From contig SVII01000004.1 of the NCBI GenBank assembly GCA_015069605.1, positions 16,194 through 80,193 of the forward strand: a stretch of 64,000 nt of DNA, read 5' to 3'. The stretch is from Clostridiales bacterium (GTDB taxonomy: Bacteria > Bacillota > Clostridia > Christensenellales > Borkfalkiaceae). Shown here piece after piece: positions 17,488 through 26,873 of the stretch. Under the pieces are notes generated by a model. The model worked only from the letters and a program-made list of their open reading frames with translations. It did no database searches and was not told the origin of the DNA. Position numbers and translations under genes: made by a program. Every line of letters starts with the position of its first letter. The first letter of the stretch is position 1.

Positions 17488-17967
17488 TTAGTCTTGCGAG
17501 AGTGCGTTTACCAACAATAACACGCCTTCTATCGCGGTCAAAATACCGCTAATGATAAAAATTACATTGATCATACGGCTTTGATTAAATAGCAACAAGA
17601 ATCCTATGATAATTGCTACACAAGGCGCGGCGTATTCGCAAATGGTGTAAAACAAATTGACACCGCGAACACAGCTTCGAATTTTATCGTATAAAAGCAA
17701 TATACCGCAAACCAGCAAAACCGCCGCAATTACGTAGAGCACCGCCGATACCACCAACCAACCACACACGATAATCAAAACACCCGACACTATTTTTATA
17801 ACGCTGGGGGGCACTCGTTTATAAAAAAGATCTACTACTCCAAGCGCAATCAAGCAAACACCCGCCACCGTAAGAACGATACTGATAAACCTCGCGCGTA
17901 AAACAATCAATAATACACCCAAAGCCATCGTCAATAATGCCGAAACGATCATTTCGGATCTTTTCAC
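17488..17967 (-). CDS. DUF308 (HdeD-like) membrane protein
   Basis: 159 residues, almost wholly hydrophobic, with about six membrane segments arranged as repeated short hairpins with GV/GVLLIV motifs, as in the HdeD/DUF308 family. Members are linked to acid or envelope stress in enterobacteria, but the function in Firmicutes is unknown. A single gene with its own terminator; the start at 17967 has AGGAGA upstream. Confidence 0.7.
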   Translation of the reverse strand: MKRSEMIVSALLTMALGVLLIVLRARFISIVLTVAGVCLIALGVVDLFYKRVPPSVIKIVSGVLIIVCGWLVVSAVLYVIAAVLLVCGILLLYDKIRSCVRGVNLFYTICEYAAPCVAIIIGFLLLFNQSRMINVIFIISGILTAIEGVLLLVNALSQD

Positions 17968-18211
17968 GAAAATTCTCCTTTTTTACTTATTCACCTTTTT
18001 TCTGCGTTGCAATACGGCAAGACGGATACAGCGCGCGTTTTGCAACGTATCGTTGCAAAAAACGCCGCAAACGTTTTCTTTTGTATCTATCCCTTTCGCC
18101 GTGTCTTCGACTTTTTGCCTTTTCGCATCTACGGTTTTCCCCGCAGCCCTGCGAGTAGGATATTTGGCAATATTGTATTATATGCAATCCCCGTAAATTT
18201 AGTACCTATAT
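17968..18211. other. Intergenic region with a perfect 10-bp hairpin
   Basis: 244 bases between the fruK stop and the DUF308 start. The palindrome TTTTGCAACG-TAT-CGTTGCAAAA at 18038-18060 is exact. It may end fruK transcription, although no clean T run follows outside the stem. Short reading frames here look like chance. Confidence 0.5.
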
Positions 18212-19135
18212 TTACAATTTCGTCACGTGTAAATTTGCAAAAACTTCGTTGTATTTTTCTTTCGTGAACGAAACTTGCCCCACCGTCATTACAGTTGCTG
18301 TTCCCGCTGCTACGCCCGATTTTAAAATCTCTGGCAAAGACGCGCCTTGTTCTAATTGAATTGCCGCCGCCGCAACCATTCCGTCGCCTGCTCCAACCGT
18401 GGAATTGACGGCTACGTTTAAACTTTTACAATAATACGCTTCCTTACCGTCCGTGATCACCGCGCCTTCTTTCCCAAGCGAAAGTAGCACTCTTTTTGCT
18501 CCACGGTCAATGAGTTCTCGACATGCGGACAACATCTCTTCTTTATCGGTGATCCGCCTACCTAACATATTTTCAAGCTCGTCTAAATTGGGTTTTACGA
18601 GATCAACACCTTCTTGAATAGCCGAAAGCATTCGTTCGTCGGACGCATCCACGATTTTTAAAGAATTTGGCGCGACTGCGCGTACGAGTTTGCCGTAAAA
18701 CTCTGCGCTCACGCCACGAGGAAGACTTCCTGAAAGCACCGTCACGTTACTCTTGGCGGACAGCATCCGCACCATTTGCAACACTTCTTCCGTCTTATCT
18801 TTCCCGACCTCCTCACCCACGTCGTTGACTTCCGTCAGCATGGAACGGCTATCGATAAATTTGTAATTTTCTCTCACTCTGCCTTTATTCCATACAAACG
18901 TAAACGGTACGCCCTCCCTATCCAAAGCGTTTTCAAACATATACCCGTTTTCGTTATACATTAAGCCCGTAAGATGTGAATCCATCCCCAGCCTTTTCAC
19001 ACCGATTGCAACGTTGATCGCTTTACCGCCAAGCGACAAGGTTTTACTTTTGACAACGTTGGTTTTGCCCACGTTAAAAGAGTCCAGCTCAATCGTTACG
19101 TCTGTGCAAGGACTCATACAAACGGTTAAAATCAT
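18212..19135 (-). CDS. fruK: 1-phosphofructokinase (PfkB family)
   Basis: 307 residues with the PfkB layout: GGKAINVA near 37, GSLPRGV near 136 and the C-terminal ATP/anion-hole motif NSTVGAGDGMVAA near 248. Phosphorylates fructose 1-phosphate; tagatose-6-phosphate kinase is the usual alternative within the family and cannot be excluded. No fructose PTS gene is adjacent; the neighbour is pfkA. A TATAAT at 19173-19178 upstream suggests a separate promoter. Confidence 0.8.
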   Translation of the reverse strand: MILTVCMSPCTDVTIELDSFNVGKTNVVKSKTLSLGGKAINVAIGVKRLGMDSHLTGLMYNENGYMFENALDREGVPFTFVWNKGRVRENYKFIDSRSMLTEVNDVGEEVGKDKTEEVLQMVRMLSAKSNVTVLSGSLPRGVSAEFYGKLVRAVAPNSLKIVDASDERMLSAIQEGVDLVKPNLDELENMLGRRITDKEEMLSACRELIDRGAKRVLLSLGKEGAVITDGKEAYYCKSLNVAVNSTVGAGDGMVAAAAIQLEQGASLPEILKSGVAAGTATVMTVGQVSFTKEKYNEVFANLHVTKL

Positions 19136-19225
19136 AAATTCGTTTTTCCCCCGAATATTTTCTTCCCTATCTATTATAATACATACCCGTTTTTTTCAAT
19201 ACCTAAACACGATATTTATGGAAAT

Positions 19226-19253
19226 GAAAAAACTGCCTAAATCAATAGACAGT
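19226..19253 (-). terminator. Terminator after pfkA
   Basis: Minus strand ACTGTCTA, TTGATT-containing loop, TAGGCAGT, then six T. It separates pfkA from fruK. Confidence 0.75.
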
Positions 19254-19262
19254 CTTTGTTTG

Positions 19263-20225
19263 TTACATAGAAATCATTTGCAACGTTTCATAGAGTTCGT
19301 AATTGAACGTCTTTTTCATAGAAACAGCCTCGATAATATCCATATCAATAATCTTATTATCACGGATACCCACTACACGATTGCCGATACCGTCATTGAG
19401 AAGACGCACCGCTTTGTTACCAAACTGCGCCGCCAACATTCTATCCGACATAGAAGGCGAACCGCCGCGTTGTACATGACCGATACAAGTGGGACGTACG
19501 GAATATTCCGTAACCGCTTGTAAACGCTTCGCAAATTCATCTGCGCCCATAACCCCTTCTGCTATAACGATAATGTTGGAATGTTTACCACTTGCGCGAG
19601 AACGATTGATACGAGAAACAATTTCGTCCATATTGAAGGCAATTTCAGGCACGACAATGATTTCCGCTCCCGATGCGATACCGCTGTACAAAGCGATGTC
19701 CCCACAATGTCTGCCCATTACCTCTACAACGGACACTCGTTCATGCGAAGTCATGGTATCACGAAGTTTGTTGATAATATCCAAGCAAGTATTTACTGCC
19801 GTATCAAAACCAAGCGTATAATCGGTATATTCCAAGTCATTGTCAATCGTGCCAGGAATACCGATGGTAGGAATACCGTATTCTTCGCTGAGCACTTTTG
19901 CACCGCGGAACGAACCGTCTCCACCGATAACGACCAAGCCTTCAATGCCGTTTTTCTCGATGGTTTCCACTGCTTTTTTCTGACCTTCTTTCGTCATCAT
20001 TTCCAGGCATCTTGCCGTACGAAGACGCGTACCGCCGCATTGTACGATATTGGAAACACTACGCATTTCCATCGGAACAACGTTGTTGTCAATCAGTCCC
20101 ATGTAGCCGCGCTCAATGCCGTACACTTCCATACCAAAATATATTCCCGAACGGACTACCGCACGAATCGCTGCGTTCATACCAGGCGCATCGCCGCCGC
20201 TCGTCAATAAACCTATACGTTTCAT
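19263..20225 (-). CDS. pfkA: ATP-dependent 6-phosphofructokinase
   Basis: 320 residues, standard for bacterial PfkA. N-terminal LTSGGDAPGMNAAIR, the active-site segment TIDNDLEYTDYTLGFDTA (residues about 125-142) and IVVPE in the middle are family signatures. GGDGS with Gly at 104 (GGDGSFRGA) fits an ATP-dependent rather than a PPi-dependent enzyme. Catalyses the committed step of glycolysis. Lies downstream of dnaE as in many Clostridia. Confidence 0.95.
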   Translation of the reverse strand: MKRIGLLTSGGDAPGMNAAIRAVVRSGIYFGMEVYGIERGYMGLIDNNVVPMEMRSVSNIVQCGGTRLRTARCLEMMTKEGQKKAVETIEKNGIEGLVVIGGDGSFRGAKVLSEEYGIPTIGIPGTIDNDLEYTDYTLGFDTAVNTCLDIINKLRDTMTSHERVSVVEVMGRHCGDIALYSGIASGAEIIVVPEIAFNMDEIVSRINRSRASGKHSNIIVIAEGVMGADEFAKRLQAVTEYSVRPTCIGHVQRGGSPSMSDRMLAAQFGNKAVRLLNDGIGNRVVGIRDNKIIDMDIIEAVSMKKTFNYELYETLQMISM

Positions 20226-20303
20226 ATACTCTACCTCTATTATTCCTCAGTTGTAATCTATGTTATCTTAATAATTTTTTATTAAAAATTATTAGTTAGC
20301 TAT

Positions 20304-20331
20304 ATTATAGCAAATCTTCCAAAAAAAACAA
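20304..20331 (-). promoter_or_regulatory. Possible pfkA promoter
   Basis: Minus strand TTGTTT (20326-20331), 16 bases, TATAAT (20304-20309), in the 132-base gap behind dnaE. The -35 is a moderate match. Confidence 0.45.
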
Positions 20332-20357
20332 TTATTTTTTTCGGCTTTTTTCATTTT

Positions 20358-23300
20358 TTATATCAATTTTATGCAGGAATCAGGCAAAAAGCTGGCGAGT
20401 TCTGCCATCAATGCTTTGCCAATAGAAACTTTTTGCGAACAGAGCATCTTTTTACCGTCTTTTACAAACCAAACTACCGTTTCGCCCGAATAGAACGTCA
20501 ACGTTTCCAAAAGTTCCTCGATATCCTCTTCCTCCAACGCAGAAACGTTTAACCACAGCGTTTTAGGATTGTCTTTCCCCTGCGGTTTGGTTGTCATAAT
20601 CGGACGTTGTGACTTTTGTTCATATGCCGCTCCACCCATATATGCGGAATGTTGATATTCCGCCTGCATGGGCGTTTCGTTGGGTTCATCCAAAGAAAAT
20701 TCCGACATTTTATCCACGATAATCACAGGAAGTTTTTCTTCTTCAATACTGATTTTCCCCGAAAGGGAAACGACTTTATCCGCCACGAGGAAATCACGAA
20801 TTCTTTCATAAACCTTGGGGAAACAAACACACTCCACTGTACCGTAGAGATCTTCCACCGACACAAACGCCATAAACGAACCCGTGCGCGTTTTCAGCTT
20901 CTTAAACGTGGAAATCATACCGCCCATCGTCACTTGCTGACCGTCGGCAATCTCCGTGTACGTCTTTTCGCCCGTTTCCTCGTTTTCGGTAAATTCATTC
21001 AACATAGAACAGTTGAACGTTCTATCCTTGAAATAGGGTAAAAACTTTTCAAAAGGATGTCCGCTGACGTACACACCTAGTACGGATTTTTCCTTGGAAA
21101 GTTTCTCCATCTTTTCGTATTCGGGAATATTCGGAAATTTCACATCTACTGCGATTTCTTCCAAACCGCCCAACATTCCAAACAAAGAAAGCTGATTGCC
21201 CCCTTTTTGCTTATCGCGCGCGGATACTTGGCTTAACACTTCTTCGTACACCGCCGCCACTTGCGCTCTGGCATAACCAAAACAATCGAACGCGCCTGCA
21301 TAGATTAAACTTTCCACAATACGCTTGTTGACGTATTTAGCGCAACGCATAGCAAAATCGGCAAAATCTTTGAAAAGCCCGTTTTCGTTACGTTCTTTGA
21401 TAACCGCCGCGATAGCGTCTTGGCCAACGCCGCGCAACGCGCCCAAACCAATACGGATTCCGTCCCCTTCCACCCAGAAAATATCCTTGGATTTGTTGAT
21501 GTCGGGAGGCAGAACTTCGATATTCTTCTCCTTCATATACATGATATATTTGGAGACTTCTTCAATTTTATCAATTCGGTCATTTAAGATACCCGCTAAA
21601 AATTCGCGAGGGTAGAAATGTTTCAAATACGCCGTACGGTACGCAACAACCGCATACGCTGCCGCGTGAGATTTATTGAAAGCGTAGGACGCGAAACTCT
21701 CCATATCCCCGAAAATCTTTTCCGCAACCTCAGGGGGAATCCCCTTGGACGCGCAACCAGTGATACCGCTGGCAGGATCGCCGTAAATGAATTTATCCTT
21801 TTGCTCCATCAGCTCTTTTTTCTTCTTTTTTGCCATGGCGCGACGCACGAGGTCGGCTTGACCGAGCGAATATCCTGCAAGCTGTTGGAATATTTGCATA
21901 ACCTGTTCTTGATACACGATTACACCGTAGGAGTTTTTCAAAATCGGCTCTAAGAACGGCGTATCATACACAATTTTTTCGGGGTTATGCTTGTTTTCAA
22001 TATATTTGGGAATAAAGTCCATAGGACCGGGACGGTAGAGCGAAATCCCTGCAATCAAATCTTCTAAACAGCTTGGTTGCAGTTCTTTCATAAACTTTTT
22101 CATACCGCCTTGTTCGAGCTGGAACACCGCGTCCGTATCCCCGGACGAGATTAACTGGTAGGCTTCGGGAACGTCCAAACCGAGTTTGTCAAAATCGACG
22201 TCAATCCCCTTTCCTTCTTTGATATATTCCAACGTATTTTGGATATCCGTCAGCGTTGTCAATGCCAAAAAGTCCATTTTCAACATACCGACGGCTTCCA
22301 CTTCTTTCATGTCGAACTGCGTAACAATGTCGTCGCCATTTCTCGCCAAAGGAACGTTGTCTGAAAGCACTTTATTACAGATAACGACGCCTGCTGCGTG
22401 TTCCGACGTATTCTTGGGCATACCTTCCAATTTTAAGCCCATATCAATTACGCGGTGCAGTTCTTCGTTCGTTTCGTACACTTCGATAAATTCCGAATTC
22501 TTTTTCTGTTTTTGCTCGTTGAGTTTTTTAAGAATTTCCGTTCGTTTATCTTCGGACAACGTAGGGTCTTCCAACTGTTTTTCTATCTTTGGTATCTTTA
22601 ACCCAAGCAGTTCCCCGATTGTCGATTTCCCGTCCATGAGTTTCGCCACTTTATCCGTTTCCGAATAAGGTACACCCATAACACGACCTACGTCTTTGAT
22701 AACGGCGCGCGAAGCCAATGTCCCGAACGTAACGATTTGCGCTACGTTTTCAGGATGGTATTTTTCACGCACGTATTCGATGGTTTCATATCTACGTTTG
22801 GTGCAAAAGTCCACGTCGAAGTCGGGCATGGAAACACGATCAGGGTTCAAGAAACGTTCAAAAATCAAATCGTAACGCAAAGGATCTACGTCCGTAATAC
22901 CGATGGCGTATGCTACGATACTGCCTACACCCGAACCACGTCCAGGCCCTACGGGTATCCCATGCACACGTGACCAATTGATATAATCCCATACGATTAA
23001 GAAATAATCGGCAAAACCCATTTTAATGATAATACCGAGTTCGTATTCCGCTCTTTCTTTGATTTCCTGCGTGATTTCCGCGTATCTGCGAGGCAAGCCC
23101 TCCCACGTCAAACGAGTGAGATAATCAGGAGAAGTCGAACCGTCCTCCGCTTTGTACAAAGGAATCAATGAAGTGTCACGAATCGGATCGCCCTTCGGCG
23201 TTAAATCAAACACGGGCTCTTCGATCTTGTCCGCAATCACACGCGTGTTGGTGATCGCTTCGGGAATATAATGGAAAAGCTCCATCATTTCATCTCCCGA

Positions 23301-24026
23301 TTTCATGTAAAATTCGTGGGTGTCAAATTTCATACGCTTGGGATCGGCGAGCGTTTTCTTCGTTTGAATACAAAGCAAAACGTCGTGTGCTTCCCAGTCT
23401 TCTTTTTCGATATAATGCACGTCGTTGGTTGCAACCACCTGGATATCTAACTCTCTTGCGATACGGATCAAATCGGGCAACACTTGTTTTTGTTCGGCAA
23501 TTCCGTGGTCTTGTAATTCGATATAGAAATCCTCGCCGTACACCTCTTTCATGTCCGCCGCCCATTTCTTCGCAGCATCATAATCGCCCTGCAACAAAAG
23601 CTGTGGAATTCTACCTGCCAAGCAAGCGGAAAGACATATTACCCCTTCGTGATACTGTTTCAAAAGGTCGTAACTGATACGAGGTTTTCCGCCAAAATAG
23701 CCATCGATATAGGAAAGCGAGTCCAGCTTTACGATATTTTTATACCCCGTTTTATTTTTCGCAAGCAAAACGACGTGTTCGTTTTTCACTTGGTGTTTGT
23801 CCAAGTGATTGTCCACGGCGTATAATTCGCAACCGATGATATATTTAATACCTTTTTTTACGCATTCTTCCGCAAAATACAGCGATGCGTACATATTCCC
23901 ATGGTCGGTAATCGCGCAAGTGTCAATGTTGTTTTTGGCAAGGTAATCTACCAAATCGTCCACCTTCGCCGCACCGTCCAAAAGGCTGTATTCCGTATGC
24001 AAATGCAAATGTACAAAATCTGTCAT
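20358..24026 (-). CDS. dnaE: DNA polymerase III subunit alpha
   Basis: 1222 residues. The N-terminal PHP domain begins HLHTEYSLLDGA. The catalytic palm has PDFDVDFC and GRGSGVGS. The tandem helix-hairpin-helix follows, and a C-terminal OB-fold region carries VECVCFP. The length and absence of a 3'-5' exonuclease insert mark DnaE rather than PolC. It is the replicative or lagging-strand/repair polymerase of Firmicutes. Start at 24026 with GGAAG upstream, 27 bases after whiA, so cotranscription with whiA is likely. Confidence 0.96.
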   Translation of the reverse strand: MTDFVHLHLHTEYSLLDGAAKVDDLVDYLAKNNIDTCAITDHGNMYASLYFAEECVKKGIKYIIGCELYAVDNHLDKHQVKNEHVVLLAKNKTGYKNIVKLDSLSYIDGYFGGKPRISYDLLKQYHEGVICLSACLAGRIPQLLLQGDYDAAKKWAADMKEVYGEDFYIELQDHGIAEQKQVLPDLIRIARELDIQVVATNDVHYIEKEDWEAHDVLLCIQTKKTLADPKRMKFDTHEFYMKSGDEMMELFHYIPEAITNTRVIADKIEEPVFDLTPKGDPIRDTSLIPLYKAEDGSTSPDYLTRLTWEGLPRRYAEITQEIKERAEYELGIIIKMGFADYFLIVWDYINWSRVHGIPVGPGRGSGVGSIVAYAIGITDVDPLRYDLIFERFLNPDRVSMPDFDVDFCTKRRYETIEYVREKYHPENVAQIVTFGTLASRAVIKDVGRVMGVPYSETDKVAKLMDGKSTIGELLGLKIPKIEKQLEDPTLSEDKRTEILKKLNEQKQKKNSEFIEVYETNEELHRVIDMGLKLEGMPKNTSEHAAGVVICNKVLSDNVPLARNGDDIVTQFDMKEVEAVGMLKMDFLALTTLTDIQNTLEYIKEGKGIDVDFDKLGLDVPEAYQLISSGDTDAVFQLEQGGMKKFMKELQPSCLEDLIAGISLYRPGPMDFIPKYIENKHNPEKIVYDTPFLEPILKNSYGVIVYQEQVMQIFQQLAGYSLGQADLVRRAMAKKKKKELMEQKDKFIYGDPASGITGCASKGIPPEVAEKIFGDMESFASYAFNKSHAAAYAVVAYRTAYLKHFYPREFLAGILNDRIDKIEEVSKYIMYMKEKNIEVLPPDINKSKDIFWVEGDGIRIGLGALRGVGQDAIAAVIKERNENGLFKDFADFAMRCAKYVNKRIVESLIYAGAFDCFGYARAQVAAVYEEVLSQVSARDKQKGGNQLSLFGMLGGLEEIAVDVKFPNIPEYEKMEKLSKEKSVLGVYVSGHPFEKFLPYFKDRTFNCSMLNEFTENEETGEKTYTEIADGQQVTMGGMISTFKKLKTRTGSFMAFVSVEDLYGTVECVCFPKVYERIRDFLVADKVVSLSGKISIEEEKLPVIIVDKMSEFSLDEPNETPMQAEYQHSAYMGGAAYEQKSQRPIMTTKPQGKDNPKTLWLNVSALEEEDIEELLETLTFYSGETVVWFVKDGKKMLCSQKVSIGKALMAELASFLPDSCIKLI

Positions 24027-24053
24027 AATTCTTCCGTTTTTCTCTCTATTTTC

Positions 24054-25001
24054 TCAATCGTTTAATTCTTTCGCCGTTTCCATCAGTTTCCGCATACGGT
24101 GATTTAAACAACTCTTACTAACCCCCAAATAATCCGCAAGTTCTTGCAAGGACATAGAGGGATTTTTTAAACGCTCTCTCGCCAACGTTTTTAAATCGTC
24201 GCTCAATTCTTTCCAGTTTTCATGTTCGGCTAATTTTCGTATTGCCATCACTTGATTAACCGAAGCGATCGCCGCTTTATCCGCGTTCCCCGAAATACAG
24301 TTTCTCGCACGATTTTTTCGGTTGGCTTCGTCGCGTTTTTCCACGAATGCGGAAAATTTCTTCAAACAACTTTCCGCGCCGATTACCGCCAAAAAATCGG
24401 AAATCAATTCCTTACTTTTGATATATACTACGTACGTTTCTTTTCTTTCTACCAGTTTAGCAATCAATTCAAAATCCGTTAAAATATCACAAAAATCCAT
24501 TGCAACTTCACGTTCGGGAAATACGATTTCCAAATGATATCCTGTTTTCCCCTCTTCGCTTGGTAACGTACAACTTCCCCCGCCCAAAAATGCGCCGCGT
24601 AGATACGCAATTTTTTTCTCGTCATCACTGACAAGTTTTGAAGATATACCCTCTTTGAACCCGCCCGTGCGTTTTAATAAGCCCAACTCTTTGAGCACTG
24701 TTTCCGAATTAGCGGCAGGGCATTGCAACAGCAGTTTATCTCGACCGCTCATTCTATCCATCGTCGCGCTGGAAATATACAGCTCAAACCCAAACGTTTC
24801 CAAAAAGAGATTGATGAAAAATTCCGTTACGTTTTCCGTTTCACTGACGAGAAAAAAGGTGGGGACGCCGTCTTTAAACCCCATCGTACCGCAAGTGCGC
24901 ACAAAAGCGGAAAGACCTGCTTTTTTTTCAGCAAGCCCACCTCTTTTCGCGCCAATTCCGCGGCTGATGATTTCCTTTTTAATGTCCGAAGTGAAATTCA
25001 T
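24054..25001 (-). CDS. whiA: WhiA-family DNA-binding protein
   Basis: 315 residues. The N-terminal part is the degenerate LAGLIDADG-homing-endonuclease fold, including LRGAFLGGGSCTLP near 134. The C-terminal helix-turn-helix contains LQELADYLGVSKSCLNHR. WhiA acts in sporulation septation in actinobacteria and in cell division and chromosome segregation in Bacillus. In most Firmicutes rapZ and yvcK precede it; here a PHP gene is directly upstream. Good AAGGGG ribosome binding site. Confidence 0.94.
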   Translation of the reverse strand: MNFTSDIKKEIISRGIGAKRGGLAEKKAGLSAFVRTCGTMGFKDGVPTFFLVSETENVTEFFINLFLETFGFELYISSATMDRMSGRDKLLLQCPAANSETVLKELGLLKRTGGFKEGISSKLVSDDEKKIAYLRGAFLGGGSCTLPSEEGKTGYHLEIVFPEREVAMDFCDILTDFELIAKLVERKETYVVYIKSKELISDFLAVIGAESCLKKFSAFVEKRDEANRKNRARNCISGNADKAAIASVNQVMAIRKLAEHENWKELSDDLKTLARERLKNPSMSLQELADYLGVSKSCLNHRMRKLMETAKELND

Positions 25002-25013
25002 ATCTTCCCCTTT

Positions 25014-25790
25014 TTACATATGTTTTTTAAATTCAGTGAAACGGAAGTTGGGATATCTTCCGTCGATATTATCAATTCTATCCATCGGAAAATTCAAACG
25101 TTGGAGCTGTTCTTCCACCAGTTTTGTATCCCCCACTCGTTTTGCGGCGTGCGCGTCGGAATTGATGATAAAACGTGCCTCTGTCTTTTGCAAAATATCG
25201 TTGAGTTCTTCATCCGTCAAATGACGTTTCTTTGAATTCAATTCAATATACGTGCCGTAATCCGCCGCACATTTTGCCACTTCCAAAGTATTCGCTGGAC
25301 AAATATAATTAAGATGCGTTACTGCGTCAATAGGATTTTTCTTAATCGCGTTGATATACGCTTTGGTATTCCTTTCTATACGTTTTTGCGAGGGCTTGAT
25401 TTTAAATCTGTCCGCAAAAAAATTGACGTAACTGTACGTACAGCAATCTTTCAATGTTTCATACCAAATATACACGTGATTTCCGCAAAGATAGACGTCG
25501 AAATTTTCATAATCCTTTTCCGTCAAGTCTGCCGTGCCCGAAAGACTGCGAATATTCGATTCTATCCCTACCAAAACGTCCACGCCATATTTTTCCGCCG
25601 CCGCTTTACATTCCGCTGCATATTTTGCCACTTCCCTGCGGCGTACCCCGTAAACGACGTGCGAAAAACCGTGGTCGGTAATCGCTATTTGCTTTAACCC
25701 GATCTCTTTAGCTTTCGCAGTGTTTTCGTCTATCGTGTTTTTACCGTGTGAATACGGCGTATGCGTATGATAGTCCCCTGTTAAAATCAC
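25014..25790 (-). CDS. PHP-domain phosphoesterase
   Basis: 258 residues starting with GTG at 25790 (GGAGAGG upstream). Metal-binding motifs of the PHP superfamily are in order: DYHTHTPYSHG, ITDHGF, GIESNI, THLNY and INSDAHAAKRVG. The arrangement resembles YcdX-like and histidinol-phosphatase-like hydrolases. It is packed between murB (13 bases) and whiA (12 bases). The substrate is unknown; a role in nucleotide or sugar phosphate turnover is possible. Confidence 0.85.
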   Translation of the reverse strand: MILTGDYHTHTPYSHGKNTIDENTAKAKEIGLKQIAITDHGFSHVVYGVRRREVAKYAAECKAAAEKYGVDVLVGIESNIRSLSGTADLTEKDYENFDVYLCGNHVYIWYETLKDCCTYSYVNFFADRFKIKPSQKRIERNTKAYINAIKKNPIDAVTHLNYICPANTLEVAKCAADYGTYIELNSKKRHLTDEELNDILQKTEARFIINSDAHAAKRVGDTKLVEEQLQRLNFPMDRIDNIDGRYPNFRFTEFKKHM

Positions 25791-25803
25791 TTTTCCTCTC
25801 CTC

Positions 25804-26685
25804 TTACGTCAAATAACGTATTTCTTCCTGCAACAAAACGTTGCACTTTTTTTCCACTTCCGTTTTTATCAAGCGAATCAGCGTTTTTATATCTTCTGAC
25901 GTTGCGCCGTTCTCATTGATAATAAAATTTGCATGCGTGTCCGAAATTTTCGCTCCGCCGATACGTTTCCCTTTTAGCCCCGCCTGTTCAATCAAGCCGC
26001 CTGCAAATAAGCCTTTGGGGTTTTTAAAAACACAGCCCATACTTTTGCCTTTGGGCAAATGTTGCCGTCTTTTTAAGTATTCCTTTTCCGTTTCGATAAT
26101 ATTCCTCTTATCGCCGTCCTCAAGTCGCAATGTCGCGCCTAAGATCACGTCGCCATTGTTCATAAACACACTCGTTTTATAACCGTATTTGCATTCTTCT
26201 ATGGGCAAAACAACCGTTTTTCCGTCACGTAAAATAAACACGCTTTCCACGATTTCCGCTATATATCTGCCATTGACGCCTGCGTTCATGTATAACGCGC
26301 CGCCGAGTGTGCAAGGAATGCCCGTTAGAAATTCCACGCCGCTTTTGCCTGCGTTACGACAGGCGCGGATAAGATTTCCGCTTTTGACGCCAGCCTCGAC
26401 AAACACCCTTTTTCCGATTTGTATTCCTATCAGTTTTTTAGTAGAAACAACCGCTTTGTTCACATTCTCGTCCGCAGGCAAAACGTTGGTTAGATTGCCA
26501 AGCACATAAAAATTGAACTTATCGCATTGCAATCTTTGCAACAGTTTTTTCATTTCCTCTTGCGTTCGGGGATAAAAAGCGATTTCAGCGTTTCCACCAC
26601 AACCGATGGAACTGTTTTTTGTAAAATCAAAGGGTTTTTCCGTTGTAAAAGCTGCGTAATCGGAAAATAAATCGCACTCCGACAT
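25804..26685 (-). CDS. murB: UDP-N-acetylenolpyruvoylglucosamine reductase
   Basis: 293 residues from the ATG at 26685, preferred over a GTG three codons earlier because AGAGGTG is correctly spaced before it. Type II MurB features are present: YFPRT-like N-terminal FAD region, GIPCTLGGALYMNAG, YGYKTSVF, and the catalytic Ser/Glu region with MGCVFKNP and IINENGATS. Makes UDP-MurNAc for peptidoglycan. Heads the murB-PHP-whiA-dnaE-pfkA block. Confidence 0.95.
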   Translation of the reverse strand: MSECDLFSDYAAFTTEKPFDFTKNSSIGCGGNAEIAFYPRTQEEMKKLLQRLQCDKFNFYVLGNLTNVLPADENVNKAVVSTKKLIGIQIGKRVFVEAGVKSGNLIRACRNAGKSGVEFLTGIPCTLGGALYMNAGVNGRYIAEIVESVFILRDGKTVVLPIEECKYGYKTSVFMNNGDVILGATLRLEDGDKRNIIETEKEYLKRRQHLPKGKSMGCVFKNPKGLFAGGLIEQAGLKGKRIGGAKISDTHANFIINENGATSEDIKTLIRLIKTEVEKKCNVLLQEEIRYLT

Positions 26686-26811
26686 ATCGTTCACCTCTAT
26701 TGTATCATATTTTTTCCATTTTTGAAAGTGTTTCGTTCACCTTTAGAAAAAAATCCCGAAAAGTATTTTTCACCAGTATATCGTATGACCTTTTAGCGGT
26801 GGGTATGACAC

Positions 26812-26844
26812 AAAAAAAGAGCCCGAACAATCGTCCAAGCCCTT
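26812..26844 (-). terminator. Terminator after nagA
   Basis: A 12-bp stem with several G-U pairs (minus strand AAGGGCTTGGAC, GATT loop, GTTCGGGCTCTT) followed by a run of T. Confidence 0.8.
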
Positions 26845-26873
26845 TTTATAAGAGGAAATAACCTATAAACGAA

